DNA from: a virus
DNA: 45,892 bases
Virus record (IMG/VR): IMGVR_UViG_3300028129_000631
Location: 1-45,892 of that record
Direction: 5' to 3' (one strand)
The notes under the pieces are model-generated. The model searched no databases, was not told the DNA's origin, and was given only the letters and a program-made list of their open reading frames with translations. This document shows, one piece after another, positions 38,488 to 45,635 of this stretch. The translations under genes and the position numbers were made by a program. Position 1 is the stretch's first letter. Each line of letters starts with the position of its first letter.

Positions 38488-39023
38488 GTTGTTTTACTAA
38501 TAATTTTATCTCGTAATGACTCGAAACTTTCACTGTTGACTGACAGTCTAAAAAGTATTCTTGCTGAGTCACCATTAGTAACACCATGTTTTTTAGAAAC
38601 ATTTATTAATGCTTGTGTATAATGATGTGTTGTATCGCTTTCTTGAAAACGTATCGGTGCTGGGTTATCACCTATCATAATGTTTATTGAGCATTGCATA
38701 CCGTAATCACTATGAAATGGCAAAACAAAATTCGGTACCATATGATAGTACTTGAATTTTGCATCTGTTATTTCGAATAAGTCACAAATTTCCATACCGT
38801 AATCAAACTCTTTAACATTTAAGTCTGCTACTTTGAAGCCTTCATCATCGTAGTCTTCTACACCGAATGAATTCATAATCTTTTTGAAGTATTCTTTATC
38901 TTTGCGCCACTCTGCAAACCTAGGGTCTGTATATGTTTCAACTGTATGTTTATACTTTTCCCATCCAGCCCATAGTTTATCCTTGTCAAAGTTATAGTTT
39001 ATGTGATGTATATCATTTTGCAT
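38484..39023 (-). CDS. 2OG/Fe(II) oxygenase-like (aspartyl hydroxylase-type) protein
   Basis: The 179-residue protein contains PFHSDYGMQCS with the HxD pair, then PIRFQES, and near the end a His followed by DSARILFRLSV, like aspartyl/asparaginyl hydroxylase-type enzymes. The start has AAAGGA upstream. A second oxygenase-like protein is at 37470-38045. It is just downstream of tRNA-Asn. The substrate is unknown. Confidence 0.6.
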   Translation of the reverse strand: MQNDIHHINYNFDKDKLWAGWEKYKHTVETYTDPRFAEWRKDKEYFKKIMNSFGVEDYDDEGFKVADLNVKEFDYGMEICDLFEITDAKFKYYHMVPNFVLPFHSDYGMQCSINIMIGDNPAPIRFQESDTTHHYTQALINVSKKHGVTNGDSARILFRLSVNSESFESLRDKIISKTT

Positions 39024-39042
39024 TTTCTATCCTTTGCAAACT

Positions 39043-39118
39043 TGGCTCCCGAAGCTGGACTCGAACCAGCGACATACGGATTAACAGTCCGTTGTTCTAC
39101 CAACTGAACTATTCGGGA
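39043..39118 (-). tRNA. tRNA-Asn(GTT)
   Basis: The 76-base gene folds as a complete cloverleaf with acceptor TCCCGAA, anticodon loop CTGTTAA (anticodon GTT) and TpsiC GGTTCGAGTCC. The 3' CCA is encoded. It lies between the symporter and an oxygenase-like gene. Confidence 0.93.
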
Positions 39119-39156
39119 ACAATGCTCCCCAATATTGGAGAGCATATTATGTATAT

Positions 39157-40647
39157 TTATTTAACTGTTGGTCTTAGCTTAGTCAATGCAATAAAGATTA
39201 AGCTAGATACAATTAAACCAGGAACTATCGGCTCAACAAAGTTGTATACACCCATATCATAAGTGATACCAGTGAATAGCTTTGATTCTTTGAAGTGTAC
39301 GAATAGTACCCAAATGATACTCACCGAAGCACCACCGATAAAACTAGTAAGAGCATGACGACCATTAGATAGTCCTCTTGCCATACCAATAACGAGTGGA
39401 AGCATCGCCGCTCCTATAATACCAAAGTACAACGCAGTAGCACGTGCAATGATGGCCACTTGACCATTAAATGCAATAGTCATCCAGACTGCTAATACAA
39501 TAACTGCAATCATAGAAATATATGCTACTTTCAAACTTGGGTTTTTAGTTTTGATAATATCATTTGAAATAGTAGTTGATAACAAGTGCATCAAACTATT
39601 AAGTGTTGTAAATGCGGCCGCTAAAATTGTAACGAACAACGCACTACTTACCCAAGCAGGAAATCCTTCCTTAATCCAATAAGGGATTACATTTGCAGTC
39701 CCTCCACCAGATGCTTGTGATACAGTGATACCTTCAGTCGCAAACGTATATGAGTTAGCCGAAATTGCCGCTAACATAAATGTTACGATTGCTAGACCTG
39801 GGATAATAACACCCCACCTTGCAATAGTTTTAAAACTCTTTTCATCTTTAGCCATCATCCAACGTGTTTGTAGTTGAGGCAAAGTGATAAGTCCTACTGG
39901 AATAGTGAATACCAATAATGTAGTAATCATTAACCAGCCTCTAGACCAAAACTCTGGCCAGCTAGTAAACCCAGTAAATCCTAACTTATGCAACGCATCA
40001 CCTTCTGGAACTGCTGTCCAGGCTAGTGATAAGTTTTCCCAAAATCCAACTGCCTGCATATGACTAAACACTGTAATAGCAAGTACGATAAGTGAACCTA
40101 AAATAACAATGATACCTTGTACCATATCATTTTTTAGAACTGCACTCATTCCGCCATATGCGATTGTGCCAAATACTAAAACACTAAATCCAACTACAGC
40201 AAGTGTGAAATCAACACCTGTAAATGCTGTAATAAATTTACCGACACCTATTAGCACCGCAACACAGTAAAACGGAATTAATCCAACTGTGATGATTGCC
40301 AATAGTTTTGAAATCATTGGAGAGTTATAATGCTTACCAATCATTTCAATATAGGTTTTAGCTTTATGCTTTTTGTTTGCCTTATAAACTTTAGGACCGA
40401 TATACACGGTCGCAAAATAAATTAAGCCTACAAATGGAATTGTCATTGTTAGTGGAACTGCAAATCCAATCCAACCAGCAAGGCCTCCGAATCCGATGAT
40501 AGCAGACGTTGAAATTAACGTTGCACCATAAGACAGCCCTAGGTTCATATTACTATCTGATGTAGTTAGAAAGTAATTATCCCCTTTAGACCTGTAGGCT
40601 ACATAACCTACTGCTACAATAAAAAGTAGCATTAATATTGTGTTCAT
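39157..40647 (-). CDS. Sodium:solute symporter (SSS family)
   Basis: The 496-residue protein has about 13 hydrophobic segments and the SSS signature region (FGGLAGWIGFAVP near residue 53; PVGLITLPQLQTRWMMAKDEKSFK near 255). The family imports proline, pantothenate, acetate, urea, sugars and others with sodium. The length fits the family. The ATG has AGGAGG upstream. Sodium symporters are rare in phages and could boost uptake of a limiting nutrient (inference). The substrate cannot be told from the sequence. It is flanked by tRNA genes. Confidence 0.9.
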   Translation of the reverse strand: MNTILMLLFIVAVGYVAYRSKGDNYFLTTSDSNMNLGLSYGATLISTSAIIGFGGLAGWIGFAVPLTMTIPFVGLIYFATVYIGPKVYKANKKHKAKTYIEMIGKHYNSPMISKLLAIITVGLIPFYCVAVLIGVGKFITAFTGVDFTLAVVGFSVLVFGTIAYGGMSAVLKNDMVQGIIVILGSLIVLAITVFSHMQAVGFWENLSLAWTAVPEGDALHKLGFTGFTSWPEFWSRGWLMITTLLVFTIPVGLITLPQLQTRWMMAKDEKSFKTIARWGVIIPGLAIVTFMLAAISANSYTFATEGITVSQASGGGTANVIPYWIKEGFPAWVSSALFVTILAAAFTTLNSLMHLLSTTISNDIIKTKNPSLKVAYISMIAVIVLAVWMTIAFNGQVAIIARATALYFGIIGAAMLPLVIGMARGLSNGRHALTSFIGGASVSIIWVLFVHFKESKLFTGITYDMGVYNFVEPIVPGLIVSSLIFIALTKLRPTVK

Positions 40648-40683
40648 AAATTGTCCTCCTAGACATTTATTGTCTTATTTTTC

Positions 40684-40775
40684 TGGCGGAGAGTGAGAGA
40701 TTCGAACTCTCGGTGGACTATTCACCCACGCTGGTTTTCAAGACCAGTGCATTAAACCGCTCTGCCAACTCTCCA
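40684..40775 (-). tRNA. tRNA-Ser(TGA)
   Basis: The 92-base gene has acceptor GGAGAG, anticodon stem CTGGT/ACCAG with loop CTTGAAA (anticodon TGA), a long variable arm as in serine tRNAs, and an encoded CCA end. A sigma70-like promoter precedes it (40808-40836). Confidence 0.93.
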
Positions 40776-40807
40776 GAACAACCGCATTTATTGTACGGTT
40801 AATCCCT

Positions 40808-40836
40808 ATTATACACTGAAAATTATACAGTGTCAA
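40808..40836 (-). promoter_or_regulatory. Sigma70-like promoter of the tRNA-Ser/symporter unit
   Basis: TTGACA (40831-40836) and TATAAT (40808-40813) are separated by 17 bases. The region carries an ACACTG/CAGTGT inverted repeat (40813-40833) that could be an operator, and the leader can form an AACCG/CGGTT stem. Confidence 0.75.
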
Positions 40837-40839
40837 TAC

Positions 40840-41022
40840 TTATTTCGTAATAGTTTTGTTATCGATTGGAATGCAACTTATCGTTTGTCCTTTACCTGTA
40901 ACTAGTATATGTGCTTTGCTGAGAGCATTACCGCACAGTTTTTCTTCACTGTAAGTACCTAAATGATAATATTCCATATTACCTGCTGGTGTAACTGCTA
41001 ACCATATTAGAATCCATATCAT
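40840..41022 (-). CDS. Small protein, 60 residues, with N-terminal hydrophobic segment
   Basis: The start has GAGGAG nine bases upstream. The N-terminus MIWILIWLAV is hydrophobic, followed by NMEYYHLGTYSEEKLCGNAL and a second Cys in TISCIPID. It could be a membrane-anchored or exported peptide with one disulfide. It lies between tRNA-Gly and the tRNA-Ser promoter. I do not recognise a family with certainty. Confidence 0.6.
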   Translation of the reverse strand: MIWILIWLAVTPAGNMEYYHLGTYSEEKLCGNALSKAHILVTGKGQTISCIPIDNKTITK

Positions 41023-41061
41023 AACACTGTCTCCTCTATGCTATGGGATAATCTATAGAAT

Positions 41062-41137
41062 TGGAGCGGGTGATGAGATTCGAACTCACGACAACCTCGT
41101 TGGCAACGAGGTACTCTACCACTGAGTTACACCCGCC
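41062..41137 (-). tRNA. tRNA-Gly(GCC)
   Basis: The 76-base gene has acceptor GGCGGGT, anticodon loop TTGCCAA (anticodon GCC), TpsiC GAGTTCGAATCTC and an encoded CCA. It is the first gene on the minus side of the bidirectional promoter. Confidence 0.93.
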
Positions 41138-41144
41138 TTTTCTA

Positions 41145-41173
41145 TTGACTTCTAGTTATTTATCAAGTATAAT
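41145..41173 (+). promoter_or_regulatory. Plus-strand sigma70-like promoter
   Basis: TTGACT (41145-41150) and TATAAT (41168-41173) are separated by 17 bases. It would drive the operon that starts at 41199. A perfect late consensus TATAAATA lies at 41181-41188, ten bases before the ATG. Confidence 0.75.
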
Positions 41174-41197
41174 ACACGTATATAAATAGATTGTCAA
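41169..41197 (-). promoter_or_regulatory. Minus-strand sigma70-like promoter
   Basis: TTGACA (41192-41197) and TATTAT (41169-41174) are separated by 17 bases on the minus strand. The -10 overlaps the -10 of the plus-strand promoter, so the two cannot be used at once. It would drive tRNA-Gly and the 60-residue gene. Confidence 0.7.
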
Positions 41198-41198
41198 G

Positions 41199-41738
41199 AT
41201 GATTATTACAGAAGAACTAAAAGTAATAACACCTGAACTGAAAGATTTTCTAAAAGTATGCGATGAAAAAGATTTCATGAACAACAATACATTAGAAAAT
41301 ATGAAGTTTGAATGGTGCTTAGAGCGAGGTGGCATGTGGTATGCTACCTATGACAATGGACGTATGGTTAGTGTCAGTGGAATACATCCATGGGCAAACG
41401 GTTGGCGTGCTTTATTCAGAGGTGTGCAGACTGAAAGCAAAAAGATAGGTTTGAACAGACACCATATGCAAAGCTATTGCTTTCATAGTCAGTTGCCATA
41501 TCAGATTGAATATGCGTCAAGTAAAGAAACAGATTTAGATAATATGTTTATCTATATTACTACTAACACAGAGAATGATGCAAGTGGTAAGATGAATAGA
41601 ATTGATAAAACATTCTTTCATTTAGAAAAGTTAGAGTTAGTTAAGAACTTAGGAACAAGTGAAGTTTTTGGTGTAAATCAAAACACGTGGATATTAAACA
41701 TAAACAAATACAATGAAATTAGAAGACAGTATAACTAA
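41199..41738 (+). CDS. GNAT-like protein, paralog of the 1269-1883 protein
   Basis: The 179-residue protein matches the minus-strand GNAT-like protein in order and spacing of motifs: LKDFLKVC, NNNTLENMKF, WYATYDNGRMVSVSGIHPW and GVNQNTWILN. It lacks the insertion around the arginine-rich loop present in the other copy. It is the first gene of the plus-strand operon and overlaps the following mini AMP-ligase by 26 bases. No classic Shine-Dalgarno is seen. The pair GNAT plus ligase is the same as in the left cassette. Confidence 0.6.
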   Translation: MIITEELKVITPELKDFLKVCDEKDFMNNNTLENMKFEWCLERGGMWYATYDNGRMVSVSGIHPWANGWRALFRGVQTESKKIGLNRHHMQSYCFHSQLPYQIEYASSKETDLDNMFIYITTNTENDASGKMNRIDKTFFHLEKLELVKNLGTSEVFGVNQNTWILNINKYNEIRRQYN

Positions 41739-42411
41739 AAACGAATTTGATGATATGCTTAAAGAAGGCTGTATACTGCAAAGTAGCGGAACAACAGGCG
41801 TACCAAAGAATATATTTCAAAATCCTGATAAATTAAGACATGCAAATGCTGTTGCTAGAAAAATACAAGGTATTGATAGTGATAGTAAAATACTTACTGT
41901 TTGTACATTACGGCATGCAGGTGGGCTATTAGCCCAAACATTGCCAGGATATGAAGTAGGGGCAGAAATCGAGGTAGAGAAATTTAACCCGTTCTCATGG
42001 GTCAGAAAGATACAAAACTTTTCTCATAGTCACCTGACGCCTGATATGGCAAGAGCAATAATGAAAACAAAAAGTTTTAATAGTCTTAATTTACAAGATA
42101 AGATTATCATGTGTGGCAGTGATAGAGTACATAGTTCTATTATAAAAGAATTTATTAACAAGGGAGCAATCTTTATTGTAAATTGGGGTATGACAGAAGT
42201 AGGACCAGTAGCAATTAACAAGACGTTTGTTCCTGGAATGGAAGTTCGTACTACTGAAACAATAATGGGCAACGCCGCACAATGTGAAACTAAGATTGTA
42301 AATGATGAATTATATGTCAAGGGAGATATATGTGTATATGATGATTGGTTTGCTACTGGAGATTTAGTACAAAACAAGGAAGGTATGTTCTACTATGTTG
42401 GACGAAAGTAG
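41713..42411 (+). CDS. Stripped-down AMP-binding (acyl-adenylate) protein
   Basis: The 232-residue protein covers only the core of an ANL ligase. It starts about 20 residues before the phosphate loop SSGTTGVPK, keeps NWGMTEVG and FATGDLV, and stops at YYVGRK, exactly at the hinge where the C-terminal domain would begin. The first subdomain and the catalytic C-terminal lysine are missing. It is a paralog of the 4284-5648 ligase. Adenylation without a lid domain may be possible but slow; alternatively it has a partner. It overlaps the next gene by 17 bases. Confidence 0.8.
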   Translation: MKLEDSITKNEFDDMLKEGCILQSSGTTGVPKNIFQNPDKLRHANAVARKIQGIDSDSKILTVCTLRHAGGLLAQTLPGYEVGAEIEVEKFNPFSWVRKIQNFSHSHLTPDMARAIMKTKSFNSLNLQDKIIMCGSDRVHSSIIKEFINKGAIFIVNWGMTEVGPVAINKTFVPGMEVRTTETIMGNAAQCETKIVNDELYVKGDICVYDDWFATGDLVQNKEGMFYYVGRK

Positions 42412-43162
42412 AATTATATTCATATCATTTGAACAGGGATGTGGTGGACATAAATTAGGGAGAGTATTGTCTTGCTTACCTGATGTATATTGGTATAGTC
42501 ATAAAGATAACGGTACTAACCCATGGAATGTTTATTTTAAAAATTCAGATATACGACAACGGCATATAAGTCGCTATCATTTTGATAGACTAGTACCTAA
42601 TGGTTCCTTGCCGCCAATACATGATTATGTAAAAGATTTTATACCAGATGAGGAACATTACTATACTAGGTTCTTTTACCCACGCTTCGAAAAGATGGGT
42701 GGCCATGCGATAATCAAAAAGAATAGAATTATTATATGCACACACGAATTGCCAGAGAAATTACTAAAAAGATTTCCTAATGCAAAAGTATTAAATTTGA
42801 TAGATGATGAATATACAACAGGCGAACGATACTTGCGAACAACTGCGGTGTTTCCTGGATTTCTTAAAATGAAATGGCTAGGTGGAGAAAATACAGAATA
42901 TGGGAAAAAGCTAAGAACAATCGCCAAAGAGATAGGCTCTGATTTCACAATACGAGATATTTGGTCTTGGGATAAATATAAATTGAAGTTCAATGATAAA
43001 CATCACATTGAGTACTCTATGCATATACACGACATTATAAGAATGAATATGTGGAAAAGACGTTATCTACCCTCACGTTATATAAATTCATCAAACATAT
43101 ATGAAATAGATAAAAACTATGTAAACTATAAAGGTATAAAAAGGTTCTTGAATGATAGATGA
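42395..43162 (+). CDS. Sulfotransferase-like P-loop protein
   Basis: The 255-residue protein begins with IIFISFEQGCGGHKLGRVL, where a sulfotransferase PAPS loop would be, followed later by IIICTHELPEKLLKRFPNAKVLNL, a pattern seen in the next gene and in sulfotransferases (KSH...FPxAKII). The match is weak, the protein is basic at its C-terminus, and it could be another P-loop family. It overlaps both neighbours in the operon. Confidence 0.45.
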   Translation: MLDESRIIFISFEQGCGGHKLGRVLSCLPDVYWYSHKDNGTNPWNVYFKNSDIRQRHISRYHFDRLVPNGSLPPIHDYVKDFIPDEEHYYTRFFYPRFEKMGGHAIIKKNRIIICTHELPEKLLKRFPNAKVLNLIDDEYTTGERYLRTTAVFPGFLKMKWLGGENTEYGKKLRTIAKEIGSDFTIRDIWSWDKYKLKFNDKHHIEYSMHIHDIIRMNMWKRRYLPSRYINSSNIYEIDKNYVNYKGIKRFLNDR

Positions 43163-43865
43163 AAGTAAACTTATATTTTTTACAGGTGCTCCTGGAAGTA
43201 AATGGAGTGCAGTAAGTAATGTGTTGTCTATGACAAAAAAGATTAACATCAATACTACTGATAGAAATGAAGATAGAGAATATACACATCCAACTAAATT
43301 TAATAAAGCACAACATCTAGGAAGTTACTTTGGCACGGGCATGGAGTTCGGTGAAGGTTGGCATGAGATTAATAAGTTCTCAAAACAAGAAATATTAAAT
43401 GAAATAGATAAAGCCTGGAAAGAAGAAAAAAGAACTGATTACAGAATTGTAAAATCACATATGATATCAAACAACTTAGATTTTATTGCAGAGACATTTC
43501 CTAAGAGTAAGATTATAATAGTGTTCAGACCTATAGAAAGTTGTTATAAAGGTTGGTTTGGTGCAGGTGGGTTTGATATAACTTATCCAAAGTATCATGG
43601 TTACTATAAAGATGAACAAACTGCACGTGAATATATAAAAGAAGAAACTAAAGATGCAAGACAATGGATATTTAATAGAAACTTAACAATTCATACTGCA
43701 ACCAGTAAGCATTGGAAAGATTATTGGGATATAACTGATAGTCAAAATAGATTTATAAAAAGTATAGAGGGTTATTTCTTTGAAAAGAAAGATCCTAGTA
43801 GAGATGTTTCGTTAGACACTCATATTGCTTATTATAATTTTGATAAAATAGATGAAAGATTATAA
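43152..43865 (+). CDS. Sulfotransferase-like protein
   Basis: The 237-residue protein has FTGAPGSKWSAV in the place of the PAPS 5'-phosphosulfate loop, KSH near residue 100, and FPKSKIIIVFRPIESC, with an arginine and serine in the place of the 3'-phosphate site. It is a clear paralog of the 44934-45635 protein (GAPGS(K/R)WS, KSH, FP(K/R/A)KI, GG(F/W)DI(T/S)YP). The sulfate acceptor would be a sugar or small molecule (inference). Its stop overlaps the next ATG (TAATG). Confidence 0.55.
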   Translation: MIDESKLIFFTGAPGSKWSAVSNVLSMTKKININTTDRNEDREYTHPTKFNKAQHLGSYFGTGMEFGEGWHEINKFSKQEILNEIDKAWKEEKRTDYRIVKSHMISNNLDFIAETFPKSKIIIVFRPIESCYKGWFGAGGFDITYPKYHGYYKDEQTAREYIKEETKDARQWIFNRNLTIHTATSKHWKDYWDITDSQNRFIKSIEGYFFEKKDPSRDVSLDTHIAYYNFDKIDERL

Positions 43866-44107
43866 TGTTATTAAAATATGCAATCGTTGTACTTAGAAGT
43901 GGCGATGACCATTTTGATAAGATTGCTCTAAATTATACACAATTAAGTTTAGACTATCAAGAATGCAATAGATTACCAACAGAAAACCAAGTTGATTATT
44001 ATGTAATGGACAGTTACACATACTTGCATGATTACGATATTGTTATGGTTGTCAATGCTGGAACTATATTCTTATGGGTGCATACGAACATCATTATAAA
44101 AAAATGA
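43865..44107 (+). CDS. N-terminal half of a split protein, 80 residues
   Basis: The 80-residue ORF looks like the start of an alpha/beta enzyme (YAIVVLRSGDDHFDKIALNY, then YDIVMVVNAGTIF) that stops early. The last codons are ATA AAA AAA TGA, a perfect A-AAA-AAA slippery heptamer next to the stop. A -1 shift there would continue into the 282-residue frame. Alternatively the two are separate genes linked by ATGA (44104-44107), or an A was lost in the sequence run. The function is unknown. Confidence 0.5.
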   Translation: MLLKYAIVVLRSGDDHFDKIALNYTQLSLDYQECNRLPTENQVDYYVMDSYTYLHDYDIVMVVNAGTIFLWVHTNIIIKK

Positions 44108-44952
44108 TTGAAGCATCAAATCATGAATATATACATTTTAGTGATGACGTTTGGTTTCATAAGCCATTGGGCGACGGCACAACCCACATAGAAGCAAAGT
44201 TTATTCATAAGTTAAACACAGATAGTGCAGAAGAATTCTACAATAGCCATGATACTATTTTAACAAGTTTAATTGATGATAGCAATATTACATATCTAAT
44301 GCACAATGAAATACCAAACTACGGAGATATAACTAAACCAGTTGATTGGGCAATAACAGTAAGCAGTGGATTTTTCATTAACTGTATATTAGACCATCAT
44401 GGGTTTAATGAGAAGTCTGTAATACATCATGTCGATATCTCAAAGATAAGTCTTCATGTTCACAAGTATACTATTGAAAATTGGGATGGAAATGATTTTG
44501 AATCATGGATAGAACATCTTAACAATAAATTTCCTAGCATGTCACTTTGGAATAGAAAGAAATTTACTAGTGAAGATAGAAAATGGAAAGTCGTATGGGA
44601 AGATGTACAGAATCATTTCGGAGACAAATGGCAAGAACACTGGAACAAATATAAAAGTTTAAATCATAAGTGGCATAGAATGAATATAAAAGATATTAGT
44701 TCTATTGATACTAATGGGCAAGGAATGATATGGTGGGACGGTGCATTAAAAAGAATACCAAGTAACCTACTAAAGACAAGTAAACAAAGTCATCAAAATG
44801 CAATAGATTTCTTATGGAGATTACCAGAAGATACGATATGCTATGGCAACGACCATTGCAATTTGCAATTTGATGGTGTAAGTTCTAAACTAGCACTTAA
44901 AAAAGTTCTATCACACAATAGCAGAGAGAAATTATGGACGGACAAGATTTAA
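44104..44952 (+). CDS. C-terminal part of the split protein, 282 residues
   Basis: I place the start at the ATG at 44104 because it overlaps the upstream stop as ATGA; the frame is open upstream from 44074. The protein is rich in His, Trp and Asp (HFSDDVWFHKPLGDG; VSSGFFINCILDHHG) and has no domain I can name. The pattern could fit a glycosyltransferase-like or sugar-acting enzyme together with the 80-residue N-terminal part. It overlaps the next sulfotransferase-like gene by 19 bases. Confidence 0.55.
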   Translation: MIEASNHEYIHFSDDVWFHKPLGDGTTHIEAKFIHKLNTDSAEEFYNSHDTILTSLIDDSNITYLMHNEIPNYGDITKPVDWAITVSSGFFINCILDHHGFNEKSVIHHVDISKISLHVHKYTIENWDGNDFESWIEHLNNKFPSMSLWNRKKFTSEDRKWKVVWEDVQNHFGDKWQEHWNKYKSLNHKWHRMNIKDISSIDTNGQGMIWWDGALKRIPSNLLKTSKQSHQNAIDFLWRLPEDTICYGNDHCNLQFDGVSSKLALKKVLSHNSREKLWTDKI

Positions 44953-45635
44953 TATTGGCAACAGGTGCTCCTGGGAGTAGATGGAGTGGCACCTTACGTG
45001 CTATTAGTACTAATCCAAATATCAATATTAGTGACGAAAGAAGTGAACTAGAATACGCCAGAGACTATGTTACGCCTGATGGTAAAACAAAACAGTATGG
45101 TTGGCATCGAGGTGCTTATTGGGGTCCATATCATAATCAAGGTCAAAGATTTGATAATCTACAAGATATGACAAAAGATGAAATCATAAAAGAATTCAAA
45201 AAGCCATATAAAGATTTTAACTATGGTGTTAAGATAATAAAAAGTCATTGGTTTGCATATCATCTTCCTTTACTACAAGACTTATTTCCAAAAGCAAAGA
45301 TTATGGCTGTATATATGCCATCTGATTTTTGTTTTGATTGGTGGAGAAATAAAGTAGGTGGTTGGGATATATCATATCCACATTATGATTGGTATGAGAA
45401 TGATGCACGTATGATTAAACAGATTAACATAGAAAATACAAATATAGAAAACTTCTTTGATTTACAACAACTATCAATATATGAAGTGTTTGAAAAACTT
45501 GGTCTACCATCTGAATTTAGAAGTGAAGAAGAATTAATTTCACAAGATTCTAAATTGAAAGATTTAACTAAGAATAAAGATTATAAAAAAGTTTTAGATA
45601 ACACAGTACATCGTAGTTTTACTGGTATAAAATAA
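44934..45635 (+). CDS. Sulfotransferase-like protein, paralog of 43152-43865
   Basis: The 233-residue protein has ATGAPGSRWSG at its start, KSH near residue 102 and FPKAKIMAVYMPSD. The arginine of the 3'-phosphate site in the paralog (VFRPIES) is replaced by Met here (VYMPSDF), so cofactor binding may differ. It retains GGWDISYP. It ends with TAATG overlapping the PP-loop gene. Confidence 0.55.
   Translation: MDGQDLILATGAPGSRWSGTLRAISTNPNINISDERSELEYARDYVTPDGKTKQYGWHRGAYWGPYHNQGQRFDNLQDMTKDEIIKEFKKPYKDFNYGVKIIKSHWFAYHLPLLQDLFPKAKIMAVYMPSDFCFDWWRNKVGGWDISYPHYDWYENDARMIKQINIENTNIENFFDLQQLSIYEVFEKLGLPSEFRSEEELISQDSKLKDLTKNKDYKKVLDNTVHRSFTGIK

Noticed and set aside
39122-39145. Hairpin between the symporter and tRNA-Asn as a terminator
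   Set aside because: A 10-bp stem is present, but no T run follows; it is more likely a spacer or RNA-processing structure in a joint transcript.
42030-42377. 115-residue minus-strand ORF inside the mini AMP ligase
   Set aside because: It is the antisense of conserved ligase motifs and has no supporting signals.
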